The notes: generated by a model not told the origin, from the letters alone. DNA of 64,000 nucleotides from Chitinophaga costaii (GCF_900094705.1 NZ_FMAR01000002.1:62001-126000); one strand, 5' to 3'; shown: positions 36,888 to 45,729, counted from the first letter of the stretch. Program-made: numbers and translations.

Positions 36888-37964
36888 TTACAACTGCTCA
36901 TAGAGCTTGCGCAAGCGTTCGCGGGTCATGATTGTTTTCCAGTCTTTGCCCAAGGCGTTTTCCCACAGGGGCGCCATACCCAGGGATACGTCGATCATTT
37001 TATCAAAATCTGCATTGGAAAGGCCTTTGGTAATGCCTTGCGGAATGGTGATGTTGTGTTTCTTCACCATCTGCTTAAATTCCTTCACCCCTTCCGGATA
37101 AAATTCTTCCAGCTTGTCGAACACAATGCAGTTGCCAATACCGTGTTTAGTACCCAGCAGATAAGCCAGCCCGTAACTCACGGCATGGGCTACACCTACC
37201 TGGGAATAAGCAATGCTCATACCACCAGCGTAAGAGGCCATCATCAGTTTATCGTCTGCATCGTCATCCCACTTTTCTTTCTGCAGAAAGATCTCCTGGC
37301 AAAGCACCAGCGCCTTTTCTCCATATGATTGGCTAAACGCGTTGAGATAGGTACCCTGCAGCGATTCAATGCAATGAATGTAGCAGTCCATGGCGGTGTA
37401 GAACATTTGATCCTTGTTCACACCCCGTACCAATTCGGGATCCAATACAATCTGGTCGAAAGGGGTAAAGTCGGAGTTCATGCCCAGCTTACGGGTAGGT
37501 CCAGTAAGTACGCAGGTGCGGCTTACTTCTGCGCCGGTGCCGCTGATCGTGGGAATACCTACTTTATACACACCAGGAAATTTAACCAGGTCCCAACCTT
37601 GATAATCGGCAGAAGAACCGGGGTTGTTCATCATGAGCGACACTGCCTTGGCCATATCCATCACAGAACCGCCACCTACACCAATAATGCCGGACACGGT
37701 ACCAAATTCGGCGACCAACTGGTCGCGCAAAGCATCCACCACTTTGGTTTTCGGCTCATCGGTCACATCGATGTACACGATCTTATCTTTTCCTTGCAAT
37801 GGCACTCGGGCAGCAAACGCCGGGTTGCCTTCAAAATGATAGTCTATAAAAAAGATCATCGGCGCATCGCCCTTACGGTGAGGGGCTATAATTTCACCCA
37901 ACTGGTTAAAGGCGCCACGTCCAAAGATCACGTAATCCACCATTTTAAAATTCCTGAATTTCAT
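36888..37964 (-). CDS. kdnB: 3-deoxy-D-manno-octulosonate 8-oxidase (KdnB), iron-containing alcohol dehydrogenase family
   Basis: A 358-residue group III metal-dependent dehydrogenase. The NAD-site GGGS motif is at residues 97-100 and the metal ligands are Asp193, His197, His260 and His274 (contexts AMDCYIHC, VGVAHAVSYG, GTKHGIGN). The sequence and context match KdnB of Shewanella, which oxidises the C8 hydroxyl of Kdo to 8-oxo-Kdo. It is the last gene of kdnA-kdsB-kdnB, 70 bases after kdsB. Without the neighbours it would only be called an iron-containing alcohol dehydrogenase. Confidence 0.85.
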   Translation of the reverse strand: MKFRNFKMVDYVIFGRGAFNQLGEIIAPHRKGDAPMIFFIDYHFEGNPAFAARVPLQGKDKIVYIDVTDEPKTKVVDALRDQLVAEFGTVSGIIGVGGGSVMDMAKAVSLMMNNPGSSADYQGWDLVKFPGVYKVGIPTISGTGAEVSRTCVLTGPTRKLGMNSDFTPFDQIVLDPELVRGVNKDQMFYTAMDCYIHCIESLQGTYLNAFSQSYGEKALVLCQEIFLQKEKWDDDADDKLMMASYAGGMSIAYSQVGVAHAVSYGLAYLLGTKHGIGNCIVFDKLEEFYPEGVKEFKQMVKKHNITIPQGITKGLSNADFDKMIDVSLGMAPLWENALGKDWKTIMTRERLRKLYEQL

Positions 37965-38034
37965 ATCGCTAAAGCTTTTCGTTTGCGTTTAAAAATAAGG
38001 CAGTGATTGGCTACCAATATAATATCGATATGGC

Positions 38035-38760
38035 TTACAATAACCTGGATGCTTTCTCCAGATCTTCCGGTGTATCTATTTCCACGCCCATGTATTCCGT
38101 TACCGCCATTTTCATGGGAATACCGTTTTCCAGGAAACGAAGGCATTCTATTTTCTCCGCAGCTTCCAGCGGGGTCATAGGCATTTTGGGGAAATTGAGC
38201 AGGGTCTGCTTACGGAAAGCATAGATACCGATATGCTCATAATACACTGTGCCGATGTTTTTCTCACGGGGGTAAGGAATTACCGAGCGGGAAAAAAACA
38301 GGGCATTGAAATGCTTATCCACGGCCACTTTTACATAATTGGGGTCTTCGATAGACTTCCAGTCGGTCAGTACCTGCATAAGGCTGGCCACCTGCACTTG
38401 CTGGCCGCCGGCTCCTTCAAATACCTGTAATAATTTTTCCAACGGCTCTTTCTGGGTAAAAGGCTCATCGCCCTGCACATTCACAAAGATGTCGGCATCC
38501 AGATTTTCTGCTGCTTCGGCTATCCGGTCAGTACCGCATACATGCTCCTGCCGGCTCATAATGGCTTTGCCACCGTTGCGGGTAATTTCGTCAAAAATTA
38601 TTTCACTGTCGCACACCACCGCCACCTCATCGAATACGCCAGTTTTTACCGCCGATTCATAGGTGCGCAAAATCACCGATTTGTTACCCAATTGGGCCAT
38701 CAGCTTTCCCGGAAAGCGGGTGGCACCATAGCGGGCTGGTATAAGTGCTACTTTTTTCAT
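38035..38760 (-). CDS. kdsB: 3-deoxy-manno-octulosonate cytidylyltransferase
   Basis: A 241-residue CMP-sugar synthase that activates Kdo (or Kdo8N) with CTP. It carries the nucleotide-binding [13 protein letters not shown] motif (residues 7-19), [12 protein letters not shown], and [13 protein letters not shown] (about residues 94-106), all standard KdsB motifs. Flanked by kdnA upstream (85 bases) and kdnB downstream, the same trio as in Shewanella, where KdsB is specific for the 8-amino sugar. Specificity cannot be read from this sequence alone. Confidence 0.95.
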   Translation of the reverse strand: MKKVALIPARYGATRFPGKLMAQLGNKSVILRTYESAVKTGVFDEVAVVCDSEIIFDEITRNGGKAIMSRQEHVCGTDRIAEAAENLDADIFVNVQGDEPFTQKEPLEKLLQVFEGAGGQQVQVASLMQVLTDWKSIEDPNYVKVAVDKHFNALFFSRSVIPYPREKNIGTVYYEHIGIYAFRKQTLLNFPKMPMTPLEAAEKIECLRFLENGIPMKMAVTEYMGVEIDTPEDLEKASRLL

Positions 38761-38845
38761 GTATGTTTTTTAGACCTGCGGCCAATACTGGTATTGGATA
38801 AACTGAGGCAGCCAAGTGGATTTCATTCGCTTACTGCCGCCTGTA

Positions 38846-40036
38846 TTATAAACTATCCTTAATTGCTTTCACCAACTTTTCTGCACGGGCAATGGTTTCT
38901 TCCTCCGTCCAGGCGAGATTAATGGGGGTAGAAATGCAGCGGCCTATGATGGCATCGGAAGCGGGAAATTCTTTGGTCTTGTACACTTCCATGGCCTGTT
39001 GCAGTTCGGCGGCAAAGGGTGTCAGTACAGCGCTTTGTTTAAAGTGTTGCCATTGGCGGATGTAATGCCAATTATTATCGAACCAAAAGAAAGCGGGAAT
39101 GCCGGCAGCTTTAATGGCGGCTGCTGCTTTACGTGCCGTCTGCTCTGTTGGCAGGAAGAAAGACAAGAAGGTAGCACTGTCTCCTGCTGCATCGGGCAGG
39201 CGGCGGAAAGTTACTTCTGGAATGGTTGCCACAGCGTCTTTCAATATTTTTTTATGCGCCTTCTGCACAGCCAGGAAATCATCCAGGCGCCGCACTTGGG
39301 CCAGGCCCACGGCGGCATGCAGTTCAGATATGCGGTAATTATATCCAAGGAAAGGATGCTGATCTGCACCACGGTCTACCCCCAGGTGGTCATGCCCGTG
39401 ATCCGTATAGCCGTCGCATTTAGTGTACACATCGGCATCGTTGGTCACCACGGCTCCGCCTTCTGCGCAGGTAATGGTTTTCACGAAATCAAAAGAGAAG
39501 GTGCCGGCATGGCCAATGGTACCCAGGGCCTTGCCCTTATAAGAAGCACCAAAAGATTGACAAGCGTCTTCCAGCAATAACAGGTTATGTTTTTCGCAAA
39601 TAGCTTTCAGGGCATCCATATCCGCCATAGCCCCACACATATGCACAGGCATTACAGCCTTGGTGTTAGGGGTAATGGCCGCTTCCACCGCTTTGGGGTC
39701 CAGGGTAAGGGTGTCATCCACGTCTACCAGCACCGGTATAGCGCCGGCAGAAAATATCGATTCAAAGCTGGCCACAAAAGTAAAGGTGGGCATAATCACT
39801 TCATGGCCGGCGCCAATGCCCAGGGCCGCCATGGCCGTGGTAAGGGCAGATGTACCACTGGTGGTAAGTTGGGTATATCTTACTTTCAGTTTTTTGCTGA
39901 TCTCGTTTTCCAGTTCTTTTGCCTTCCAGATACCTTTGCGCGAACCATCGAAACCATACCGCATGAGGATGCCCGTTTCCAGCACCTCGTTTACTTCTTT
40001 TCTTTCAGCTTCGCCAAAAAGTTCATATCCAGGCAT
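38846..40036 (-). CDS. kdnA: 8-amino-3,8-dideoxy-manno-octulosonate aminotransferase (KdnA), DegT/DnrJ family
   Basis: A 396-residue PLP-dependent sugar aminotransferase starting MPGYELFGEAERKEV. The PLP-binding Lys is residue 186 in FSFDFVKTITCAEGG, and the cofactor-site LEDACQSFGA motif lies about 28 residues before it. KdnA transfers an amino group to 8-oxo-Kdo to give Kdo8N, which stabilises lipid A-core. The adjacent kdsB and kdnB make this assignment much more likely than a generic sugar aminotransferase. A GTG at 40042 would add two residues. Confidence 0.83.
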   Translation of the reverse strand: MPGYELFGEAERKEVNEVLETGILMRYGFDGSRKGIWKAKELENEISKKLKVRYTQLTTSGTSALTTAMAALGIGAGHEVIMPTFTFVASFESIFSAGAIPVLVDVDDTLTLDPKAVEAAITPNTKAVMPVHMCGAMADMDALKAICEKHNLLLLEDACQSFGASYKGKALGTIGHAGTFSFDFVKTITCAEGGAVVTNDADVYTKCDGYTDHGHDHLGVDRGADQHPFLGYNYRISELHAAVGLAQVRRLDDFLAVQKAHKKILKDAVATIPEVTFRRLPDAAGDSATFLSFFLPTEQTARKAAAAIKAAGIPAFFWFDNNWHYIRQWQHFKQSAVLTPFAAELQQAMEVYKTKEFPASDAIIGRCISTPINLAWTEEETIARAEKLVKAIKDSL

Positions 40037-40076
40037 ATACACAAATTTGTGAGGGTTGAATAATTTTTCTGTTGCG

Positions 40077-40084
40077 CAAAGTTA
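40077..40084 (-). promoter_or_regulatory. -7 box (TAACTTTG) upstream of kdnA
   Basis: Minus-strand TAACTTTG fits TAnnTTTG and would give a leader of about 35 nt to the ATG at 40036. Confidence 0.4.
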
Positions 40085-40142
40085 CATTATTCAATTATTG
40101 GGTGCATCCCAAAAACTGTTTATCTTTTGCCAAAAAATTGCC

Positions 40143-40583
40143 ATGCGTTTTTCACTGCTCAGCATCCTATTAATGATAAACCTGCTACTCCCTAAGGCCC
40201 TCTTGGCCCAGCAAGCCGGGCCTGCGGAAATACAAGCCCTGCTGGACAAACAATCTACCGCCTGGAATAAGGGTGATCTGGAGGGTTATATGCAGTTTTA
40301 CTGGCACTCTGACTCGCTGCTATTTATTGGCAAGAACGGCCCTCGCCACGGCTGGCAAACTACACTGGACGCCTATAAAAAAGGCTATCCCACCCGCGCC
40401 AATATGGGCCAACTGGACTTTACGCTGCTGGAATGGCGGCAACCCGCCCCAGACGCATGGTTTGTAGTGGGCAAATGGCACCTGAAACGCGTAATCGGCG
40501 ATTTGCAGGGATATTTTACCCTACTGCTGCGTAAAATAGATGGAGTATGGAAAATTGTTGCCGATCATTCTAGCTCCAGTTGA
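40143..40583 (+). CDS. Exported NTF2-like (DUF4440/SnoaL-type) protein
   Basis: A 146-residue protein with a signal peptide (LLSILLMINLLLPKALLAQQ). The mature part starts with IQALLDKQSTAWNKGDLEGYM, the helix pattern of cystatin/NTF2-like DUF4440 proteins, and ends with the VWKIVADHSS strand, also typical. These folds bind small ligands or hydrolyse them; no catalytic residues are certain. The ATG at 40143 is chosen because it starts the signal peptide; the longer frame from 40056 overlaps the kdnA promoter region. Confidence 0.83.
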   Translation: MRFSLLSILLMINLLLPKALLAQQAGPAEIQALLDKQSTAWNKGDLEGYMQFYWHSDSLLFIGKNGPRHGWQTTLDAYKKGYPTRANMGQLDFTLLEWRQPAPDAWFVVGKWHLKRVIGDLQGYFTLLLRKIDGVWKIVADHSSSS

Positions 40584-40662
40584 TGGTGCAAAGCTAAAGC
40601 CTAAACAGATAATTGGGGAAAGAAGTAGGTGAGATCACTTTGAAATGGCTTAAAAAATAGAA

Positions 40663-40682
40663 CCGTCCCAGGATTAGGACGG
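40663..40682. terminator. Weak hairpin after the NTF2-like gene
   Basis: CCGTCC / GGACGG with an 8-base loop. A T-rich tail exists only on the minus strand (TTCTATTTTTTA), which would suit the minus-strand gene ending at 40866, although 180 bases away. Confidence 0.35.
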
Positions 40683-40865
40683 CTGCTATACACCACAACA
40701 TTAAAAAGAAGTTTAAAAAATAGCCAGGAACTATCACGATGTCATCACCATTTCTTTCCTATCACTTTTTATATCATCGTGCTGACAGTACCTATTGTAA
40801 GGTATTTAAATGAACGGATCCTTTTTATAGGCCAGCCCACGCGGAAGAAGGCATTTTCTATGCCG

Positions 40866-41084
40866 TTATTTCTTTTGGATATCCTTATTGTCTTTTACCG
40901 CCTTATTTTCTACTTCCGGTTTTTCAGAAAGTGCTTCCTTTAGCGGATTGGTAAAGTTGGATGCCTTATCTGTTTTCAACACCTTAGAGCGGTGCTGTGG
41001 TTGTTGTTCATAAGCGCCTGTACTTTGTGCTGCGTTGTCGTTCCGGTTTTGCGGTGCAGTGCGCTTGTCTTTACTTTTTACCAT
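40866..41084 (-). CDS. Small basic hydrophilic protein of unknown function
   Basis: A 72-residue frame from the ATG at 41084 (AGGTCACG just upstream). It is rich in Lys, Asn, Gln and Asp (VKSKDKRTAPQNRND, KPEVENKAVKDNKD) with no hydrophobic core, as expected for an intrinsically disordered stress protein. No family is recognised. It lies in a region of small stress-type genes. It may be non-coding, and the longer frame starting at 41120 is less likely. Confidence 0.4.
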   Translation of the reverse strand: MVKSKDKRTAPQNRNDNAAQSTGAYEQQPQHRSKVLKTDKASNFTNPLKEALSEKPEVENKAVKDNKDIQKK

Positions 41085-41354
41085 CGTGACCTGTTTTGTG
41101 CAGTACAAACTATGCTGCAAGAAAAACCAAACAAAGTCTATTCCAACTCAATGACCGCAGGCACGCTGACTACCTCTTAAATACAGCGTTGCCCAAATTC
41201 TACAGATGGGAGGAGACACATTGTTGCTGTGCAACGATTTCTACACGCTGCCGGGCATAGCGCTACTTGGCTCCCGGGCATAGGTTTTGACTATAAGAAT
41301 TATGACCCGATTATAGATTTATCTCACTAAACAAGTTTAAAATATATAATTGCT

Positions 41355-41567
41355 ATGAGCCTCCAACTAAAGAGATGGACAGAGATGAAGCCTTTACTTA
41401 AAAAACGCTTTGCGCAGTTGTCTGACGATGATCTCGTCTATGAAAAAGGAAAAGAATATGAGCTAATGACCAGGTTACAGCAAAAAATCGGGCAACCAGC
41501 AGAGGAAATTGAGCGTATTATCCGCAGTTTTTATGTAGCATATTTTACCTACCGCAAACTGTTGTAA
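41355..41567 (+). CDS. CsbD-like small stress protein
   Basis: A 70-residue protein resembling CsbD: W..MKPLLKKRFAQLSDDDLVYEKGK followed by the ELMTRLQQKIG helix and an E-rich segment. CsbD genes are typically induced in general stress. The repeated glycine-rich segments of many CsbD proteins are absent. The C-terminus is longer and aromatic (FYVAYFTYRKLL). It is followed by a good terminator at 41657. Confidence 0.72.
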   Translation: MSLQLKRWTEMKPLLKKRFAQLSDDDLVYEKGKEYELMTRLQQKIGQPAEEIERIIRSFYVAYFTYRKLL

Positions 41568-41656
41568 TCGTTCATATCATGAAAAATAGGATGTATTAAT
41601 ACGTTCCATTCATTTTGGTCGTTTGAACATCACTTATATGTTGTCACTTCATTTAT

Positions 41657-41689
41657 AAAATAGCCTGGCCTATACAGCCGGGCTATTTT
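41657..41689. terminator. Terminator after the CsbD-like gene
   Basis: AAAATAGCCTGGC / GCCGGGCTATTTT (one wobble pair) with a 7-base loop and flanking A and T runs. Confidence 0.82.
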
Positions 41690-41936
41690 ATATTAAATAA
41701 TACCTACCATTACCCGCTCAACCATAAATACAACTAGTTGATCCCGAACTAATAATAAGCTGAAATGTGCAAGGGTAGCGAGTTTCCAAAGATCGTTAAC
41801 TAAACGTTTGCAAAAGCACTGTACTACTTTATACATAGCGCACTTATCTTTGCCATCTCCTTTAGCCTCCTCCTCTGAAATTGACCTGACCAATTTTTAG
41901 CCTTTTTCCTGTTAAAAGCCCGCAACAACACTTTTA
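41690..41936. other. Intergenic region before the CAP lipoprotein gene
   Basis: A TATCTTTG -7 box lies at 41845-41852 and should serve the CAP gene. A 66-codon minus-strand frame at 41693-41893 starts with TTG and has no recognisable features, so I do not call a gene. Confidence 0.4.
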
Positions 41937-41954
41937 ATGTTAAACCGGGATAAA

Positions 41955-42527
41955 ATGTCTGGCAAGATCAATTTCTTTTTAATTTTTTGTATTGGTATAG
42001 CAGCCGTACTATTTACGAGTTGTACCAAAGAGGCGGCTACGCCTCCCAAACAAACTACCATCATTGCAGATAGTACGCCTGTGGCCACCATCATAGATAC
42101 GGTTGCGGACAACCATATTAATCGTGTATTCCTGCTCCAATTAGTAAACGGTCTGCGATCCCATGGCTGTAACTGCGGCGGCATACAAATGCCCCCTGTT
42201 CCAGTCCTTTCCTGGAATGGTAAACTGGAAAAAGCGGCCTGGTCGCACGCACAGGATATGTCTTTGAAAAATTATTTCGACCACACTGCGCCAGATGGGT
42301 CTACTCCGGAAAGCCGCATAGTGGCCGCTGGCTATAACTGGGTATTTGCAGGAGAGAATATTGCTATGGGTAACATGGACGAACAGGCTGTAATGGTAGG
42401 CTGGCTGGGAAGCCCTCACCATTGCCAGAATATGATGAATGCAAACTATGAGCATATCGGCATTGCCCGCGCTGGTAACTACTGGACCATGGAACTGGGC
42501 AGTCTGGGTAGTGTTTCCGTTAAATAA
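41955..42527 (+). CDS. CAP-domain (SCP/PR1-like) lipoprotein
   Basis: A 190-residue lipoprotein: a signal peptide (FFLIFCIGIAAVLF) with lipobox LFTSC, a short threonine-rich linker, and a CAP domain with the signature stretches LSWNGKLEKAAWSHAQDMSLKNYFDHT, GENIAMG and a C-terminal HIGIARAGNYWTMELG. CAP proteins are secreted and bind lipids or act as proteases in some bacteria. Two Cys (HGCNCGG) lie near the N-terminal side. The ATG at 41955 is chosen; one at 41937 would add six residues before the signal peptide. Confidence 0.88.
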   Translation: MSGKINFFLIFCIGIAAVLFTSCTKEAATPPKQTTIIADSTPVATIIDTVADNHINRVFLLQLVNGLRSHGCNCGGIQMPPVPVLSWNGKLEKAAWSHAQDMSLKNYFDHTAPDGSTPESRIVAAGYNWVFAGENIAMGNMDEQAVMVGWLGSPHHCQNMMNANYEHIGIARAGNYWTMELGSLGSVSVK

Positions 42528-42632
42528 ATAGCTGGCTTTCCAAAATTATAATAAACCATCACCTGGAAATTTTTGCATCTTCCTTTGGCCGTGCGGGCCT
42601 TCATCGTACCCCGCCGGCCAGCTGGATGCAAG

Positions 42633-42896
42633 TCATGGCTGCTGCTTAAAACGATCCCGCCACAGGCGATACACATAATACAAATAGGCCACCAGCGTAA
42701 TCCCAAAGAAAATATAGCATCCCACCAGTTGCCCCACCGATGCCTGATCCGGCAAACCATAGCCCAGGTAAAGACCAATGAATACATTCACCATCATCCA
42801 AAAAAGTCCAATAAAAACGGTACGGATGATCTTTGAGAAAAAGCGCACCAGGCGCATGTCTATCCCACCTTGCGGCTTTTCTTCTTCCTCGGTCAT
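42633..42896 (-). CDS. Two-helix membrane protein
   Basis: An 87-residue protein with an acidic N-terminus (TEEEEKPQGG), two hydrophobic helices (about residues 24-46 and 54-76) separated by a short loop containing GYGLPDQ, and a basic C-terminus (RLWRDRFKQQP). It lies 11 bases after the GH25 gene on the same strand, so it is probably co-transcribed. No family recognised. Confidence 0.62.
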   Translation of the reverse strand: MTEEEEKPQGGIDMRLVRFFSKIIRTVFIGLFWMMVNVFIGLYLGYGLPDQASVGQLVGCYIFFGITLVAYLYYVYRLWRDRFKQQP

Positions 42897-42907
42897 ATGT
42901 AAAAGTT

Positions 42908-43660
42908 TTATGGGATCAATAGTTTGGAGAGGGCGGCGCTATCCCCATTAAAAACATTAAAATCCACCGTCGTACGAATGCCGTCTACCCTTCCCCGGTC
43001 ATTGTGCTGCCAGAACATCCAGGAGCGGGCGGTTTGCGGGTTTTTTTCTACATAATAGTGTGCCACCCAGAGAGGGTAATCATCAAATTCATCTCCCAGA
43101 TAATTGTGGTAAAACTTCATGTTGGTATAAATGATGGGCTTCACCTTATACGCCTTTTCCATTTCTTCCAGCCAGATGCGTGCGGTCATGCGGATTACTG
43201 CAGCGGGCTGGTTGTTGCTGGTTTCAATATCCAGTACCGGCGGCAGATCGCCAGATTCCAGGTTTACTACATTCTTAAAATTGATGGCCTGCTTCAGCGG
43301 GTCGCGGGTGGCGTAAAAAAAGTGATAAGCGCCCCGGATCACGCCGGCATCCCGGCATTTGACCCAGTTACGCTTAAAAGCGGCATCCTGCCGGGTAATG
43401 CCTTCTGTAGCCTTGATAAAGGCAAAGCTAATCTTTACCTGTTCTACCTGCATTTGTCCCACGGCATTCCAGTTAATGTCCTGCTGAAATTTGCTCACAT
43501 CAATCCCATGCATGGAATAATTTACCGGCATATCGATGCCGAATTCTGCATAATGAACGAAGTTGATGCCGCTCCGATGGCGCCACCAAAGATAACTCCC
43601 CACTGCTGCCGCCAATAGCAGCACCAGGAAAATGGAAAAACGCCAGGCTTTTTTTATCAT
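42908..43660 (-). CDS. Glycoside hydrolase family 25 lysozyme-type enzyme
   Basis: A 250-residue membrane-anchored or exported muramidase. An N-terminal helix (SIFLVLLLAAAVGSYLWW) precedes the GH25 domain, whose hallmarks are HGIDVSKFQQDINW (about residues 52-65), FAFIKATEG, YHFFYA and the catalytic DxE in PVLDIETSNN (about residues 141-150). It cleaves the MurNAc-GlcNAc bond of peptidoglycan. Such proteins may remodel the cell's own wall. Divergent from the radical SAM gene. Confidence 0.9.
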   Translation of the reverse strand: MIKKAWRFSIFLVLLLAAAVGSYLWWRHRSGINFVHYAEFGIDMPVNYSMHGIDVSKFQQDINWNAVGQMQVEQVKISFAFIKATEGITRQDAAFKRNWVKCRDAGVIRGAYHFFYATRDPLKQAINFKNVVNLESGDLPPVLDIETSNNQPAAVIRMTARIWLEEMEKAYKVKPIIYTNMKFYHNYLGDEFDDYPLWVAHYYVEKNPQTARSWMFWQHNDRGRVDGIRTTVDFNVFNGDSAALSKLLIP

Positions 43661-43779
43661 TGTACGTTGCAGGATAGATGGCGGCCAAGGCCGATTATTT
43701 CCGCAAGTATAGCGCTTAAATTTCTTTTTCCGTTTTTATAAGACATAGTTGTCCTATTTTTACGAACAATCTTATCGTC

Positions 43780-44808
43780 ATGCCGGATTTTAACCTGAAC
43801 GACAGCCTGAACCTACTTTCCAAATTTACCCTGCGCCGAGCTTGGAATGCCGGGAAAGTATTGTCAAGTTACTGGGTCAGTAAGTGGACGGGCAAGCCGG
43901 TGCAGTGGGGCTATCCCATCTCCCTCTCTTTTGAGCCGACCACTTCCTGCAACCTGCGCTGCCCGGAATGTCCCAGTGGCCTGCGCGCCTTTACCCGGCC
44001 CACGGGCATGTTGGAACAAGACTTTTTCCGCCGTACCATCGACAGTATTTCCAAAGAGCTTTTATACCTGATATTTTATTTTCAGGGCGAGCCCTACCTG
44101 AACCCTGGTTTCCTGGACATGGTAAAACATGCTTCCTGCCGCGGAGTATACACCGCTACGTCTACCAACGCGCATTACCTGACAGATGCCAATGCCAAAC
44201 GTACCGTGGAAAGTGGGCTGGATCGCCTTATTATTTCAATAGATGGCACCACCCAAGATGTTTACACACAGTACCGCGTGGGTGGCAATCTTAATAAGGT
44301 GATCGAGGGAGCTAAAAACATTGTGAAGTGGAAAAAAGCGTTGAACAGCACCAAACCCTTCGTCTTCTTCCAGTTCCTGGTAGTAAAACCTAATGAACAC
44401 CAGATTGAAGACATTAAAAAACTGGCCAAAGAGATTGGGGTAGACCAGGTGCGTTTTAAAACTGCACAGGTATACGATTTTGAAGAAGGCAACCGCCTTA
44501 TCCCTACCATCGATAAATACTCCCGTTATAAACAAAAAGAAGACGGCACCTTTGCCATCAAAAATGGCATGGGCAATCATTGCTGGCGGCTCTGGCACTC
44601 ACCGGTAGTTACTTGGGATGGGCTGGTGGTACCCTGCTGTTTCGATAAAGATGCACAACATCGCCTGGGCGATCTGAAGAAAGAAGATTTTCGCACATTA
44701 TGGCATAATGATGAATATGTGAAGTTCCGCACCCAGTTGATGGTGAGCCGCAAGAATATTGATATTTGCGCCAATTGCAGTGAAGGAACGAAGGTGTGGG
44801 AAGATTAA
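43780..44808 (+). CDS. Radical SAM/SPASM domain protein
   Basis: A 342-residue enzyme with the [4Fe-4S] motif CNLRCPEC (C-x3-C-x2-C, about residues 51-58), followed by an EPYLNPG strand and a C-terminal SPASM-like region containing HCWRLW, VPCCFDK and ICANC, which would bind auxiliary clusters. SPASM enzymes modify peptides, alcohols or sugars, or mature other enzymes; no peptide precursor gene is obvious beside it. It begins 119 bases from the GH25 start. Confidence 0.88.
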   Translation: MPDFNLNDSLNLLSKFTLRRAWNAGKVLSSYWVSKWTGKPVQWGYPISLSFEPTTSCNLRCPECPSGLRAFTRPTGMLEQDFFRRTIDSISKELLYLIFYFQGEPYLNPGFLDMVKHASCRGVYTATSTNAHYLTDANAKRTVESGLDRLIISIDGTTQDVYTQYRVGGNLNKVIEGAKNIVKWKKALNSTKPFVFFQFLVVKPNEHQIEDIKKLAKEIGVDQVRFKTAQVYDFEEGNRLIPTIDKYSRYKQKEDGTFAIKNGMGNHCWRLWHSPVVTWDGLVVPCCFDKDAQHRLGDLKKEDFRTLWHNDEYVKFRTQLMVSRKNIDICANCSEGTKVWED

Positions 44809-44812
44809 AAAA

Positions 44813-44846
44813 TGCCTGCAGGTCTACATCTGCAGGCAGGTATTTT
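44813..44846 (+). terminator. Terminator after the radical SAM gene
   Basis: TGCCTGCAG / CTGCAGGCA perfect stem with an 8-base loop and a GGTATTTTT tail, 5 bases after the stop. Confidence 0.8.
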
Positions 44847-44869
44847 TAGCTGTTAAACCTAATTTTTTA

Positions 44870-44894
44870 GGGGCCATCTTGAAAGGATGGCCCC
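44870..44894. terminator. Second terminator, shared with the convergent operon
   Basis: GGGGCCATC / GATGGCCCC with a 7-base loop; T runs on both sides. It closes the minus-strand YtxH/holin-like operon. Confidence 0.8.
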
Positions 44895-44920
44895 TTTATT
44901 TTTATAGATTAATAGTCTTA

Positions 44921-45247
44921 TTATTTGTCTTTTTTGCGGTTTGTGAATTTCTGGTAAAGGTTTACCCCTGCACGTACACCTACATATTCCAAGGCGCTCA
45001 TTAATGCAGTGGTAGCAAAGCTTTTTATCTTGCCGCTTTCCCAAGCCAACCTGGCCACCCGGCCTACAATGCCCATCGCTCCGCTCTTACGCACATTGCT
45101 GGGTACAATCGAGTTTACGGCCATGCCTTTGAAATTCGATTTAAAATGTGTAGCCCTTTCACCCAGTTCCTGCTCCAGCACCCTGGAATGCTTTTTCAGG
45201 CGAATGATTTCTTGTTCCAGCGCGTCCATGGGGGTCACTTTCTGCAT
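44921..45247 (-). CDS. Hypothetical 108-residue protein of a YtxH/holin-like operon
   Basis: Starts MQKVTPMDALEQEIIRLKKHSRVLEQEL, an amphipathic helix likely to form a coiled coil, then VRKSGAMGIVGRVARLAW and a second moderately hydrophobic segment near residues 75-97 ending in a basic tail (NRKKDK). It may be a peripheral membrane protein. It is the third gene of the operon with the PF07332-like and YtxH genes (31 bases after the preceding stop). No family recognised. Confidence 0.6.
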   Translation of the reverse strand: MQKVTPMDALEQEIIRLKKHSRVLEQELGERATHFKSNFKGMAVNSIVPSNVRKSGAMGIVGRVARLAWESGKIKSFATTALMSALEYVGVRAGVNLYQKFTNRKKDK

Positions 45248-45277
45248 GGGTATGATTTTATCATTGAGAGGTATGTT

Positions 45278-45700
45278 TTAATGATGCTCTGTAACGGCTG
45301 GTTCTGCCTCGGCTTCGGGATCATCCTGAGATTTTTCAATGAGATCATCCATCTTTTCTTCCCGCAATATTTCACCGATAACCAGGTTGGCAACACCCCT
45401 TTGTACCTGCTTGCGCACCAGGTACATGATCAGCATTAGCACCAGAAAGGCACCGGCGGAGCAAGAAAAACCAATGGTGAAACTACCTGTTTTCTCCCCA
45501 ATAAAAAAACCTAGCACCATGCCTAAAAAAACAATCACGAAAAAAAACAGCAGAAAAGCCAGCATCATCGAAAATAATATCCCGATGGTCCTGGACAGCT
45601 TCCCTGCTGCCTGGAGCCGAATAAGATCTACCCTAGTCTGGAGATATTCCTTGAGTGTTTTACCCGTCTCCTGAAAATAATTACTGAAGTTGTCTTCCAT
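45278..45700 (-). CDS. Phage holin superfamily III-like membrane protein (PF07332 type)
   Basis: A 140-residue protein: an N-terminal amphipathic helix (about residues 10-35), two hydrophobic segments (about 40-67 and 75-96) and an acidic C-terminus (LREEKMDDLIEKSQDDPEAEAE). This layout is that of PF07332 proteins, which accompany YtxH-type proteins in Bacteroidota and Actinobacteria. No phage genes are nearby. Probable role: cell-envelope stress or membrane organisation. Confidence 0.75.
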   Translation of the reverse strand: MEDNFSNYFQETGKTLKEYLQTRVDLIRLQAAGKLSRTIGILFSMMLAFLLFFFVIVFLGMVLGFFIGEKTGSFTIGFSCSAGAFLVLMLIMYLVRKQVQRGVANLVIGEILREEKMDDLIEKSQDDPEAEAEPAVTEHH

Positions 45701-45729
45701 GCAAATTTTTTTATTGCAGGTGGGTGAAT

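Noticed and set aside
41693..41893. 66-codon minus-strand frame after a terminator
   Set aside because: TTG start, no domain, no conserved context; it is probably non-coding.
43004..43618. 204-codon plus-strand frame over the GH25 gene
   Set aside because: Shadow of the GH25 lysozyme gene.
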